Shown here: piece after piece, positions 1 to 10,770 of the stretch | How the letters are laid out: each line of letters starts with the position of its first letter | Numbering within the stretch: the first letter of the stretch is position 1 | Source: Achatina immaculata | Taxonomy: Eukaryota; Mollusca; Gastropoda; Stylommatophora; Achatinidae | Assembly: GCA_009760885.1 (NCBI GenBank) | Contig: CM019708.1 | Location: forward strand, 18,347,189-18,411,188 | Direction of reading: 5' to 3' | Length of the DNA: 64,000 bases | The notes under the pieces: generated by a model | The model's input: only the letters and a program-made list of their open reading frames with translations | Database searches by the model: none | Told to the model about the DNA's origin: nothing | Program-made: the position numbers and the translations under genes

Positions 1-47
1 TATTACCCATACTAACATTCAGACGTGCTTAAATACTCACACAGAAT

Positions 48-395
48 ATATATATATATATATGGAATATGAGAGAACAAATAAAAGAATTAGCCACTGC
101 TCAGACACTGGAATATGAGAGAACTAGTAAAAGAATTACCCAATGTCCAGACACTCGAATATGAGAGAACTAGTAAAAGAATTAGCCAGCGTCCAGACAC
201 CTGAATATGAGAGAAGTAGTAAAAGAATTAGCCATTGTCCGGACACTGGAATATCAGAGAACTAGTTTTAAAAAAGTAATTTTTTATCAAGACCCTGGAT
301 ATGAGAGAGCCAGTAGAAGAACCACGCTGAGAAATGAGAGAATTAGTAAAAGATGTAGTCAATGTCCAGACACTGGGATACGAGATACCATAACG
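48..395. repeat. (TA)n tract followed by a 46-bp minisatellite
   Basis: A short TA run (about 48-63) leads into tandem units of 46 bp. Clean unit boundaries lie at 65, 111, 157 and 203, and each unit carries GAATATGAGAGAACTAG and ends in CCAGACACTG. After about 250 the units decay. Short open frames here are only translations of the repeat. No gene is seen. Confidence 0.85.
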
Positions 396-729
396 TGAGA
401 TTTCATCCGACCGCGGAGAGTTGTAAAGCATTACAATACGGAACACTGAAAAGTGATAACTGAGAAAGTTCTTATCACTGTGGATGGATCTGAAAAGTAA
501 GGAAGACGGAAAGTGTCAGTACAGGGTGGAAAGAGAAATGAGTATTTCAGAAAGTCTTTGAAACTTTGAAAGTTTGACATCGAGTAGGTGATTACATGAA
601 ACTGTTCAGTGTATCCGATTACTTTATTAACTTCTGTGCATTTCTGGTAAATCCATAGTGGTCAGGTCTCCTCCTTAGTGTATTCTTCACTGAACAGTGA
701 AAGATGTCTTTAATTCTATGTTAATTTAC

Positions 730-1005
730 TCAGTCAGTCAGTCAGTAATTTGCATGTTCCTTGCGGAACGTTGTCTCCCTAACAGCTCTCATGTAGGCCT
801 CTCGGTTGCAAGCAAGATGCCCTGCTGCTGATGCATCAATTTGCAGATTATTACCAACGATGTCTTGCAGCCATCTTCGCCTTGATCTTCCTCTCTTTAA
901 TTTTCCTATTATGTATCCTCCCAAGACGGTCTTTTCTAAATTCATGACGTTTCATGTGCCGAAAAAATGTACGTTTTCTCTAATTTACTCATTACGTCAG
1001 CTATA
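730..1005 (-). mobile_element. LINE family A, 3'-end fragment
   Basis: On the minus strand this encodes the family A C-terminus, with the conserved pattern (G)KLKRGRSRRRWLQDIV, then HLACNREAY and a final FRKEHA, followed by a tetranucleotide tail of ACTG type at about 731-747. It corresponds to the last ~90 residues of the RTE-like polyprotein seen in better copies at 31.1, 49.0 and 56.1 kb. It is a 5'-truncated dead copy; similarity fades at about 1005. Confidence 0.85.
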
Positions 1006-2679
1006 TTCATTAAAGAGCATTTGCAACTGCTCACCTAGAGATCATTACTGTCAGCTGTTTTAGAACCCTTGTAACGTCAAGGACAATTAGACTATTTGTA
1101 AACCCCACCCCCCACCCCTCCACCCCCCCCCCAAAAAAAAACAAAACAGTAGGAGTCACTTTATGCATTAACGGATCATACCGTTTCAGCTTAACAGAAC
1201 TAGGTATTGCATGGTCAGACCTCGAGAAGAATCACAGACAAAGCACGTTTAAACGTGGGAGAAAGAAAAATGACAAGAAATTTACCCCCGACTTGAGCAG
1301 CGCATTAATTAACTTAGCTATCTCGCACCCCTAGAAAGAAGGGACACTCTGCCCCTCTCGTAGCTAGACGGTTGCCCGTCCTATCGGGGTTCGTGAATAA
1401 AGTCCCATGTAATTCTCTTGCCAGTATTTCTTTCTCTCACGTATACAAGTGCTTTGTCTTTGATTTTTTTCGAGATCTAGCCATGCAATACCGTGTTCTA
1501 TCACTTCACTATGCGAAAGACTTCTTGTTTCCTATTTATAATAGGTTTAAAGTTACAACTGTGTCTTCAGTTTATGAATACAAGGTGTTTCAACTTTGTT
1601 TCTCAAAGTCTAATTATCTGTTATAACAGTTTTAACTTTAGTGGCTTTGCGTATATCTGCATGTTTAGTTTTATTAATCCCTGAATCTCGACAGTGGCTA
1701 ATAGTTTATGTGGAAAATCTTGTTTGTTTTTTATTTTTATTTTTTGGCAGTATCACGTGATCATGCTAGGTAACAAATAAAAGTGCCTGTAAGTCCAGAA
1801 ACATTAATCTGTGGCCATACAGGTCGTTGCAAAAAAAAAAAAAAGAATTACAAGTTCTTTCACGGCATTCAGAAGCAAGACAGAAGGAGGGTGTAATTTC
1901 CACGAACATATTTTTCAGGACAGTTCAGTTCTGTTACGTCTTGCCTGACTTCTGAGACGTAACAGAATCAGTTACTGACGTAACAACTACTGCAAGAACA
2001 GCGTTCTTTTTTTTTGTGTTTTCTTTGTAAACTTCCAGTAACAAAATCACTCTTGACCTTATGTACAACCGAGCTGTCTGAATCTTACCGTCCTACAGCA
2101 AACAAAGAGAACAGATTACTATTGGTAAACATTACCTTGCAACACGAATAGTCAATAACTGTCTAAATAGAAAAGTAAACATTCTAACAGATAATTGTTC
2201 GGCAAAACATTTTATAAATATTACCGGCGGTAAGGTCGCGGTAGCAATTACAGAGTCTCGAGAAGCCCTCGAAAAACAAAACAAAAATTTTGGAAGTATA
2301 CATTTTTTTTTTTTTTACATTTTGTTTAAACAGAACAAAACCATGTTTCGTGATCGCTGTGCAAATTTCTTGAGTTCTAAAATCTATTGGTATAGTTCTG
2401 CAAAGCCGTTAAACCTGTCCAGTTCATTAGAATTCAAAGAAATCGCTACAGTATAAATCATATCAAACCCAGGCCCACATTTAAGAAGCCTTTTTTTTTA
2501 AATTTCCGACAAGAATTGGACGAAATGAGTATACAAATTTGTGCTTCATAATTGCCACCAGTCAATCAGATTCTAGATCTAGAAAAAACAAATTATTGTC
2601 GGAACAGTGCTCCGCCATGTTTGGGGTAAGATTGCCTTTATAGAAAGGTACGATATATTGAAGAACACAGGTGTTTGAG
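1006..2679. other. Intergenic stretch without a recognised gene
   Basis: I see no convincing exon, RNA gene or transposon protein here. It holds homopolymer runs (C-rich and A-rich at about 1107-1145, T-rich at about 2308) and a 13-bp perfect inverted repeat at 1929-1941/1955-1967. Open frames at 1372-1684 are short and have no recognisable domain. Confidence 0.5.
1929..1967. repeat. Perfect 13-bp inverted repeat (stem-loop)
   Basis: TTCTGTTACGTCT at 1929-1941 pairs with AGACGTAACAGAA at 1955-1967 across a 13-nt loop. A further TGACGTAA, a CRE-like half, lies just downstream at about 1976. It could be a chance stem, a transposon remnant or a bZIP-type site; nothing nearby decides. Confidence 0.6.
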
Positions 2680-3035
2680 CCAAGGTGGATTGCGCACGCT
2701 CAACAGTGCAGGCGGGCTCTTGCAGGGAGGTGAACTCCGCGCTATCAATAGTGCAGGCGGGCTCTTGCAGGGAGGTGAACTCCGCGCTGTCAATAGTGCA
2801 GGCGGGCTCTTGTACAGGGGTGAACTCCGCGCTATCAATAGTGCAGGCGGGCTCTTGCAGGGAGGTGACCTCCGCGCTATCAGTAGTGCAGACGGGCTCT
2901 TGCAGGGAGGTGAACTCCGCGCTATCAGTAGTGCAGACGGGCTCTTGCAGGGAGGTGAACTCCGCGCTATCAATAGTGCAGACGGGCTCTTGCACAGAGG
3001 TGAACTCCGCGCAGTCAACAGTGCAGTTGGGGGCT
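2680..3035. repeat. 45-bp GC-rich minisatellite
   Basis: Seven full units of exactly 45 bp start at 2706, 2751, 2796, 2841, 2886, 2931 and 2976, with a degenerate unit before and a partial one after. Each begins GTGCAG(G/A)CGGGCTCTTGC and ends near CTCCGCGCTATCA. Because 45 is a multiple of three and the units lack stops, several frames stay open on both strands (up to 185 codons on the minus strand). That is a property of the unit, not evidence for a protein. Confidence 0.9.
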
Positions 3036-3059
3036 AAAAAAAGATAACATTCAACCCCT

Positions 3060-3132
3060 CCCCCTAAAGAGAAAGAGAAATACAGACAGAGAGGGAGAGA
3101 GAGGGGGGGGGGAGAGAGAGAGGGAGAGAGAT
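3060..3132. repeat. Purine (GA)n-rich tract
   Basis: A simple-sequence stretch of GAGA and G runs just after the 45-bp minisatellite. Confidence 0.85.
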
Positions 3133-3382
3133 CCATTCAAAAGGTCAAGAAGACTTCAATAATCAAGGCGAGAATTTAAAAACTGGTTGAGAAACACAAT
3201 CGTCCAAGGAAAACAGTTTTAGTAAGAGCTGGTACAATAGATTTTTCCCCAGTCTCTTGAATTTTGAAACGTTGTGATTCAGGCTTTTAGTTGCTTGAAA
3301 TTTCATGAATCGAAGTGTGCAATCAGAAGAAATTTGGAAGGGTCTAATTCAGACTGTATTTAAGTTATATTTCATATTTTAT

Positions 3383-3860
3383 TTAGTTGACTATAAAAAT
3401 AGTTTTCTCCAGTCTGAATTTTAATTTAGCACCAACAAGATAATGGTCGGTGCTGCATACAGTCCCTCTGTAACGTCTGATCTGAACTATGTTTGTTGTG
3501 TGCTTGGTATCAATTAAAACATGGTCTATCTGGTTGAATGTTAGATTATCGTGGGATTTCCATGTTTGTTTATGGATGTTCTTATTTTGAAAACGATTAC
3601 TACTTATTCTCATTACATAAGCATCTGCCATATTTATTAGTCTCCGTTCATTATCATTAGATGTGTCATGCAGACTTTCTTTTCCTGTGATGTGTCTGTG
3701 TGACTCCTTCTTTCCTATCATTGTATTGAAATCTCCTAGTATTATCAGTATATCATATGTCTGGTTCTTATCTTTCTCTAACGTGTTGTAAAATTCGTCT
3801 TTGACTTCATCCTCTGTATTTTCTGTTGGTGCATGCACATTAATCATTGTTATATTTTTT
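3383..3860 (-). mobile_element. LINE family F endonuclease segment, inverted
   Basis: The minus-strand frame of 154 codons (3383-3847) is the second half of an APE-type LINE endonuclease. It shows INVHAPTENTEDE, LIILGDFNTMIGKK (the GDFN catalytic loop), NQIDHVLI and a final STDH motif in place of the usual SDH. The frame ends (…LKFRLEKTIF) exactly where the + strand segment starting at about 3865 continues the polyprotein (…KDALKREDTKEKF). The two pieces therefore belong to one element whose 5' part is inverted. The copy is not functional. Confidence 0.85.
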
Positions 3861-5990
3861 GTTATAGTAAGTTAAATAAAAGCTTAGTAATAAATAAAGA
3901 CGCCTTGAAAAGAGAAGACACTAAAGAAAAATTCAGAAATGAGCTAAAGCATAAGATAAATACAAGAGGGAATTAAGAAAATAAAAGCATTGATGATAGA
4001 TGGAAAGGTATAAAAATCATTATAAGGAATACAGTGGAAGAAGTCAAAACCATTGCTAAAAAAAAAGAACTGCTTCGATGAAGTCTGCAGAGAGGCAGTC
4101 ATAACGAAAGAACAGCAAGACATATATGGTTTTAGGACATGAACAACAAAATAAATGAGGAGAAGTACCACACAAAATATAAAGAAACCCAAAAAGTTAT
4201 TCGTCAACAAAAACGACAAAATATGAAAGACATGGTAAGCGAGATGCAGACTTGCCATCAGAATAAGAAAAGCAGGGAATTCTATAAAGAACTGCGAACA
4301 GTAAAGCAAGAGCTTGAAGGACAGTAATGTAAACATGATAAATAATGAAGAGAAAATATGTACCAGACGGAAATAATATTTTGAAAAACTACTAAAATGT
4401 GAAGAACCTATAAACATATTATCATGCGAAGAAATACAGACTTGTGAATCTGAAATAGAGAAACCAGACTTAGAAGAAGTCATATACATTATCACGTTCC
4501 ACGAAACAACAAAGCAAGGGGTTCAGATGGAATTGCTGAAGAACTGATTAAGCAAAGAGGTCTAAATCTACATAAACAGATATGTGCACTAATACAACAA
4601 ATATGGAGAGAAGAAAAACTCCCTAGTGAATGGGGATAATCATTACTGATCCCATTATTCAAAAATAGGCGATAAGAGCAAGTGTGAAAACTACAGAGGA
4701 ATATCCTTACTACAAACAAAGCTACAAAATACTATCTATATTACTTTTAAATAGATTAAAACCATACAGCGATAACATACTGGGAGACTATTAAACAGGT
4801 TTTAGGAAGTACAGATCAACTACAGACCAAATATTTTATTTACGTCAAAGACTAGAAAAGTTACGGGAATATGGAAAAGAAGTGCGTAATATCTTCATTG
4901 TCTTCAAGAAAGCCTATGACAGCATAGATAGAAGCAGATTATGGAAAATTATGAAAGAACTTGAGATACCTAATACATTAATCAATCTGACCAGAATATG
5001 TATGGAGGATACACAAACTATAAATGAAGAAAACCCTTCTATATAAAAACTGGTTTAAAAGAAGTTGATACATTACCACCATTACTATTCAACCTAGTAT
5101 TAGAAAAGGTAATCTGAAAAGCGAAAGAGGAAAGCAGTACAGAAGAAAAAGCTAAAATACATCGACCTGGTGGGGGAAACTATGCAAGAAGTTATCAATA
5201 TCTGCATACACCTGAGAGATGTAGCACTAAAAGTGGGCTTGACCATTAACCAAGAAAAGACGGAGTATATGAAGATATCAAGAGACCAGAGGCAGAATGA
5301 TCCAGATTATATAAATGTTGGCGATATGATTATTAGGAAAGCAGAAACATACAAATATCTAGGCACAACCTTCAACAGAAGCAACATAGTAAGCGAGGAA
5401 ATTAAAATCAGAGTACAGATAAGGAATAAAATATACTTTGCCTTGCAAAACCTGTTAAAATCCAAACTCCTGTCTCAAAACATCAAAATAACAATCAACA
5501 AAACTATAATAAGATCAGCCGTCATGTATGGATCAGAAACGTGGAGTACAACAAAGAAAGATGAACATCAATTGCAGATCTTTGAGAACAAGATCCTAAG
5601 AAGAATCTCTGGGCCGATAAAGGATATCAACAGTGGAAAATGGAGAGCTAGAAAGAACACTGAACTGAACAGTTTATTTAAATCCCAACGAATTATAAAT
5701 GTCTTGAAACTGAACAGACTACGCTGGCCTGGGCATGTAGAAAGAATGTAAGAGAACAGACAAACGAAAATTATGTATGCACAAGAGATGAGGGGAAACA
5801 AGACCAAGAGGTAGATCAAGACAGAGATGAAAAGACAACATAGAAGAGGATATAAAAGAAATTAGTGTCACCAACTGGAGAGAGAAGATTAGGAATAGAG
5901 AGGAATGGAGGCGAAGTTTATCTGCAGCAGTGAGCCTTAATGGCTCGGAAAGTTGAAGAAGAAGAAGAAGAAGAAGAAGAAGAAGGGGAT
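3861..5990 (+). mobile_element. LINE family F, reverse transcriptase half with (GAA)n tail
   Basis: The + strand carries a decayed RTE-like reverse transcriptase in several frames. Recognisable parts are the linker (YKETQKVIRQQKRQNMKDM, about 4180-4240), SDGIAEELI at about 4530, FRKYRSTTDQIF at about 4800, FKKAYDSIDR at about 4904, and a 193-codon frame (5170-5751) with KTEYMKIS, YKYLGTTF, AVMYGSETW and LRWPGHVERM. The YADD-box region near 5160 is damaged. It ends in a (GAA)n tail at about 5955-5985. Frameshifts and stops throughout show a pseudogene. Together with the inverted endonuclease at 3383-3860 it makes one insertion. Confidence 0.88.
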
Positions 5991-6699
5991 ATTTTATACT
6001 GATATATTTTTTTATTCAGATACTGTACTTGATTATTCTGTTGAATAAGCTTTAATGTAATTGATTTACTGACAAAATTAAACTTGTAGTTTATCTTATA
6101 AGATAAAACCAGCGCGTATCTAACGTATATTTACATCAATCCTCCAGTTTCTTCACTGGATATACAATCAGTTGCCATCTCCTTGAGATTAAACCCACAT
6201 TATGAACTCCAGCTTTGTCCACAGGTCCATACTGATGTTGTTTATCGAAGTCTCCGTGTTCTGGGTCGATTAACGTCTTGTGCAAATATTGCAGCATTTT
6301 TTTTGTGTGTCCGTGTTAGTGGATTTTCATTAAATACATTCCAAGCATTCAAGAGTTTGAAGGCACCGAAATCTAATCATTCAGAACAAACTAAATGGGG
6401 GATAAATCACGCTTTCAGCGACCATTTCATCAGAACATCACAGTGGACGGCTTCGGCAGATAGATTCACTGAATCTAACGGAACGACCAATGGGTGGTTT
6501 TGGAAACGTTTTAGTTCAAGCCTTTTTTTTTTTTTGCATGTGCTTATTTGTCAAGGAGTCTGATATAGTCGGGGAAGGTCTTGGGTTGCTGTATGGATGC
6601 TATGGTGTACATGCTCTCATGTGTCTTATATTCCTCTTCATATTTGCAGAAATGAAATGTACAAACCGTGTTCTGTGTTTTTCGGTGCTATTAGAAAGT

Positions 6700-7262
6700 G
6701 GGAAATGCAGAACAGAAATTAAGAACAGAATAGGCCAAGCAAAGACCTGCATTTCAGACAATGAGAAACATATGCAACACATCCTTATCAATGAATGTTA
6801 GAAAAAGAGTTCTTAAAATGCTATATTGAACCTATCTTGTTATATGGAAGTGAATCATGGACAATAGGCAGGTCTGTAGAAAAATCATTGGAAGCAGCAG
6901 AAATGTGGTTTATTAGAAGAATGTTGTGAATCTCCTGGACAGCAAAAATAAATAATGAAGAATGTATGAGAAGAGCTGGAGAGACAAAAAAACCTTGTCA
7001 AAAAGAAAAAGATAAGAGAGAGACAATGTACTTTCATAGGACATGCAATGAGAAAAGGGGGCATTGAAAATATTATAAAAGGAAAAATAGAGCGAAGAAG
7101 AGGCAGTGGAGAACCAAGAGAAATGATACTGGACAGTCTGACGAGATGGTGTGAGAGGAGATCACCAAGTGAGCTGATGGCCTGCATGAGGGATCGGGTA
7201 CTCTGGAGAAGCATAATAGCCAATGCCAGTCGGCACGGCACATGATAATGATGATGATGATT
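6700..7262 (+). mobile_element. LINE family D, 3' end with (ATG)n tail
   Basis: Frame pieces in order are TEIKNRIGQAKTC (about 6715), VLKCYIEPILLYGSESWT (about 6810), AAEMWFIRRML (about 6895), and a 65-codon open frame at 7048-7245 with LTRWCERRSPSEL and LWRSIIANASRHGT. This is the thumb and C-terminal region typical of RTE-like LINEs. The tail is ATGATGATGATG at about 7246-7262. At least one frameshift near 6940-7040 and internal stops make it a dead, 5'-truncated copy. Confidence 0.85.
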
Positions 7263-7297
7263 AGAAAATGAAATTGGACATTATATTTCACAGTTGT

Positions 7298-7520
7298 TCT
7301 CTCTCACTCTCTCTCTCTCGCTATTTCTCTCCCTTTCACACACACACACAAACTATCTCTTTCATTCTCTCTCTTACTTTCTCTCTTTCTCGCTCTTCTC
7401 CTTTCTCTTCTTCTTTTTCCCTGCTTCTCTCTCTCTCTCTCTTTCTGCGATACTCAACATTATCTGCGTGCGTGTATGTGTGTAGGGCTGTGCTTTGTGT
7501 GGGTGTGTGTGGGTGGATGG
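7298..7520. repeat. (CT)n / (CA)n / (GT)n simple-sequence cluster
   Basis: CT-rich tracts around a short CACACA run, then a GT/GGGTGT-rich tail. The open frames here are poly-Ser/Leu translations of the microsatellite. Confidence 0.9.
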
Positions 7521-7844
7521 GTGTTAAAGAGCTGAAGATTAAACAAAAATAAATTATTATTCGAATTATCCTTTCATTCATGCTTGTTATCTGCACCAGC
7601 ACCTCCTCGTACTAAGCTGATGTCGAATGCCTGCCACAGTACGGAAGCTGTGAGATACGAGGACGACTGAAAAAAGTAACTGCAAATCAAACGACTTTTT
7701 AAATGGCCCCCCAATCTTTTCATCTATTTTTTACGGTTAAGTCCCTTCATTAGCAGATTTTTTTTTTTTTTTAGAAACTCTTTTTCGTAAATAGTAGAGG
7801 GCTCGGGTATCCAGTTCTTCATCCGTTTAAATTGAAAATGGTTC

Positions 7845-8155
7845 ATTCTTTCCTCTCTCTTCCTTTTCCCACTCCCGCATTCCTCTCACTCTCACTCTCT
7901 CTTATTCTCTTACTTTTTATCTCACACTCTTTCACTCTTTCTCTCTCACTTTCTCTCTCTCACACTCTTTCACTCTCTTATACTCTCACTATCACTATCT
8001 CACACTCTCTCAGTTTGTCTCTCCCATTTTCTCTCTCTCACACACACACACTCTCTCTCTCTCATCCACTTTCTCACTCACGCTCTCATTCTCTCTCACT
8101 CTCTCTCATATTCTCTCTCTCTATCTCTCTCTCTCGCTCTTTATATATATAGAGC
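7845..8155. repeat. Long (CT)n-rich microsatellite
   Basis: About 300 bp of TCTC/CACTCT with (CA)n at about 8040-8050, ending in a short TATATA run. The 106-codon frame at 7832-8152 is a Ser/Leu repeat artefact. Confidence 0.9.
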
Positions 8156-8629
8156 AGTCCTCTTTTCTGGACATATACCTCTTTATGGGGTGACACAAAA
8201 TCAAGAAACACCAAAACCAACTCTAGCGCTAGCCCTACTTCCGGGCACCGGCATGAGTAATATCACACTAGGCCACAGAGAACCACGAAGAAAATATACT
8301 GCCAGCAGTAGATAACAAACTACATTAAACGTAACGGACCTATTTTTCATTCTTCTACGCGGCTTCTCTTTCAGGAAGGACATCAGACTTGGCCATTTTT
8401 TGCCCTAATTAAAACCCCTCCGATGACGAAACTGTACTGAAGAGTCAGAAGTATTTCCGTTACTAAAAATAGAACTATGGTTTAAAGGTTAGAATGAAGA
8501 AAAAAACACTGTTTTTCAACAACGGTTTCAGGACAAGAAATATATCTTGTAAGAAAATTTTATGTCTATTGTTTGTTAGTCTAATACAACATTTATTTAT
8601 TCTGTTGATTAGGCTGAACCATGCATTTT

Positions 8630-9084
8630 TTTTTGTCTTTGTCAAAACAGGGCTATGAGGAACATTGCCAACCTGTATGTGGCACGTTAAAACATAAAAC
8701 ATGGCTGTGATAAACATTGCAAATCTTTCGTGGCACCTTAAGGCGTAAAACACGGCTATGACAAACATCGTCAAGCTGTAAGTGGCACTTTAAGACATAA
8801 AACACGGCTATGACAAACATTGTCAAGCTGTAAGTGGCACTTTAAGACATAAAACACGGCTATGACAAACATTTCCAATCTTACGTGTCAATTTAAGACA
8901 CAAAACATGGGTTTGACAAACGCTGCCAATCTTACGTAGCACGTTAAAACACAAAACACGGCTACTAGACACATTTCCAGTCTGTACGTGACACGTAAAG
9001 GCTCGGTTACTACACATTACCAATCTCTTCGTCATATGTAAAGATACGTCTACTAGACACATTACCAATCTGCACGTGACATGT
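8630..9084. repeat. ~52-bp minisatellite, left part
   Basis: Units of about 51-52 bp carry GACAAACATTG, a GTGGCAC box and TAAAACAC(G)GCTATG; later units change to TAGACACATTACCAATCTG. The array is interrupted by a LINE at 9085 and resumes at 10659 with the same motif. GTGACATGT at 9076-9084 recurs at 10659-10667 as the LINE's target-site duplication. Confidence 0.85.
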
Positions 9085-9531
9085 CCAGGTCTCACAGGCA
9101 TTTGTTGCTAAGAGAAAGATGCATGCTATTAAAAATCTTATTTTTTGTAGTTCTGTCTGTTCCTCTGCACAGCTTCTTCAATTGTTTTACTTCCTGAAGA
9201 GCAATATTTGTCCTCCTTTTAATTTCCCTCGTTGTATCTCCGTTATTAGTTAGTAATGATCCAAGATATTCAAAACTCTCCACTTCTTCCAATTTTTCTT
9301 CATTGATACATGTTTCAGCTGCCTTATTTGTTTTGTCAGGTGTCGTCAATTTAGTTTTCTTCGCATTAAGATAGAGGTTTTTCTCTTCACTACTCTTACG
9401 GACTAATATAATTCGTTTGTCCATTCCTTTTTGTATTGTGGACAGTAGTACTGAACACTTTAAAAAAAAACAGCTGAGAAATACATAAATGCCTTTGAAT
9501 GTAAATGCTACAGAAAAAGTTTTCAAATATC
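9085..9531. mobile_element. LINE family A, left part, 5' section inverted
   Basis: From 9085 to about 9455 the minus strand encodes the RT-to-thumb region: LLSTIQKGMDK, NLYLNAKKTKL, ESFEYLGSLLTNNGDT, REIKRRTNIALQEVK. From about 9465 the + strand continues with the next stretch (TAEKYINAFECKCYR), so the copy switches orientation internally. The rest of the + strand segment lies after the LINE B insertion, at 10404-10658. Target-site duplications GTGACATGT flank the whole element. Confidence 0.85.
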
Positions 9532-10403
9532 TTATATCTTATATCCTTCCCGTGCCGTTAAACGTCACATAGGGCTCGCAAAGTAGTTCGCCAATTTTTC
9601 CTGTCTTCGGCGAGTCTTTCAACCTCATTAAAGGATTTTATGCCTGTTAACTTGGCCTCTCTTAATAATGTCCTCTTCAGAGTTTCACGCGGTCTGCCTC
9701 TTTTTCTTCGGCCTGTTGTGTTCCACTTGATAGCTTGTTTTGGGATTCTCTGATCATTTCTTCTCATCAAGTGACCACCATATGTCCATCTCCTTTTCCT
9801 GATCACCCATGAGACTGGTTGTTGTTCAGTCATCTGTCTTATCTCTGCATTGTTCTTGAATTCATTCCACTTGATGCCGAGTATTTTCCTTAGGCATTTG
9901 TTTTCAAAAGAGTCTAATTTCTTTTCTATTTCTTTAGGTGTTTTCCAGATTTCGCATGCATAAATGAGGGTGGATATTACATTTGAATTGAATAGTCTTA
10001 ACTTGGTTTTTCTGCTTATAACTTTTGAATTCCATATGTTCTCAAGATTCTTGAAGATTGATGCTGCTTTTGCAATTCTGATCCTAACTTCCTTTCTAGT
10101 GTCACCATCCTGGTCTATGTAGCTGCCAAGGTATGCAAATTGATTGACTTCTTCAATATCTGTCCCTTCTATGTGTATTTTTCCATTTTGATTGATGGGA
10201 ATTTTCATTATTTTAGTTTTGTCCTTGTTAATTTCAAGTCCTATTTTGCTAGCCAGTGAAGACAGGCTATCTGTTTTTTCTTGCATGGAATTCACATTAT
10301 TACTGATAAGAGTTATGTCATTAGCAAAATCAAGATCTTCTAGTTGGGTCCCATGTACCCAGTCAATACCTGTGTTACCTGTGCAGCATTTTTTCATTAT
10401 GAA
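9532..10403 (-). mobile_element. LINE family B, 5'-truncated copy with nearly intact C-terminal frame
   Basis: A minus-strand open frame of 290 codons (9558-10430, its first few from flanking DNA) covers the end of the RT and the thumb. It shows LEDLDFANDITLIS (the catalytic (Y/F)ADD box reads FAND), INKDKTKIMKI, VNQFAYLGSYIDQDGD, LIYACEIWK, FENKCLRKILGIKW, GHLMRRN and RRKRGRPRETLKR. It ends …NWRTTLRALCDV-stop, then a 3' tail of GATATAA units on the minus strand (9532-9550). It is flanked by AAATATC (9525-9531 and 10404-10410), a target-site duplication inside LINE A. The D-to-N change and the truncation imply it cannot retrotranspose. Confidence 0.9.
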
Positions 10404-10658
10404 AAATATCATGGACACAAAAAAGAACAAATAAATCCAAACTGCAAGAACTTAATATTGAAAAAGGCTGGCTAGTAAAGAGGATTAGAGAGAGAAAACT
10501 TAAATATTTTGGACACATTAAACGTCATGATAATTTAGAGAAGGCCGCCTTGGAAGGTTACAACTGGGAAAAAAAACGAGAGGAAGACGAGAGGCCTACA
10601 TGAGAGCTGTTAGGGAGACAAGTTCCTCAATGGACATGCAAATGACTGACTGACTGGT
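10404..10658 (+). mobile_element. LINE family A, right part with (GACT)n tail
   Basis: This continues the family A polyprotein on the + strand after the LINE B insertion: CKNLILKKAG, then (frameshifted) EKLNILDTLNV, corresponding to RKLKYFGHIKRH in better copies. About 80 bp of the RPRRRWLQDIV box is missing between about 10578 and 10592. The tail TGACTGACTGACTGG is at 10643-10657. Confidence 0.85.
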
Positions 10659-10770
10659 GTGACATGTATAAACGCGGCTTCTAGACACATTGCCAGTCTA
10701 AATGTCACATGTAAAGGCACAGATACTAGACACATTACCAATCTGTATGTATCATAGGAGCATATATTAG
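10659..10770. repeat. ~52-bp minisatellite, right part
   Basis: The array seen at 8630-9084 resumes here (GACATGTATAAACGCGG, TAGACACATTGCCAGTC, TAGACACATTACCAATC) directly after the LINE A tail. Confidence 0.8.

Noticed and set aside
2579..3136. 185-codon minus-strand frame as a protein-coding gene
   Set aside because: It is open because the 45-bp unit lacks stops; other frames on both strands are open too, and there is no start, splice or domain support.
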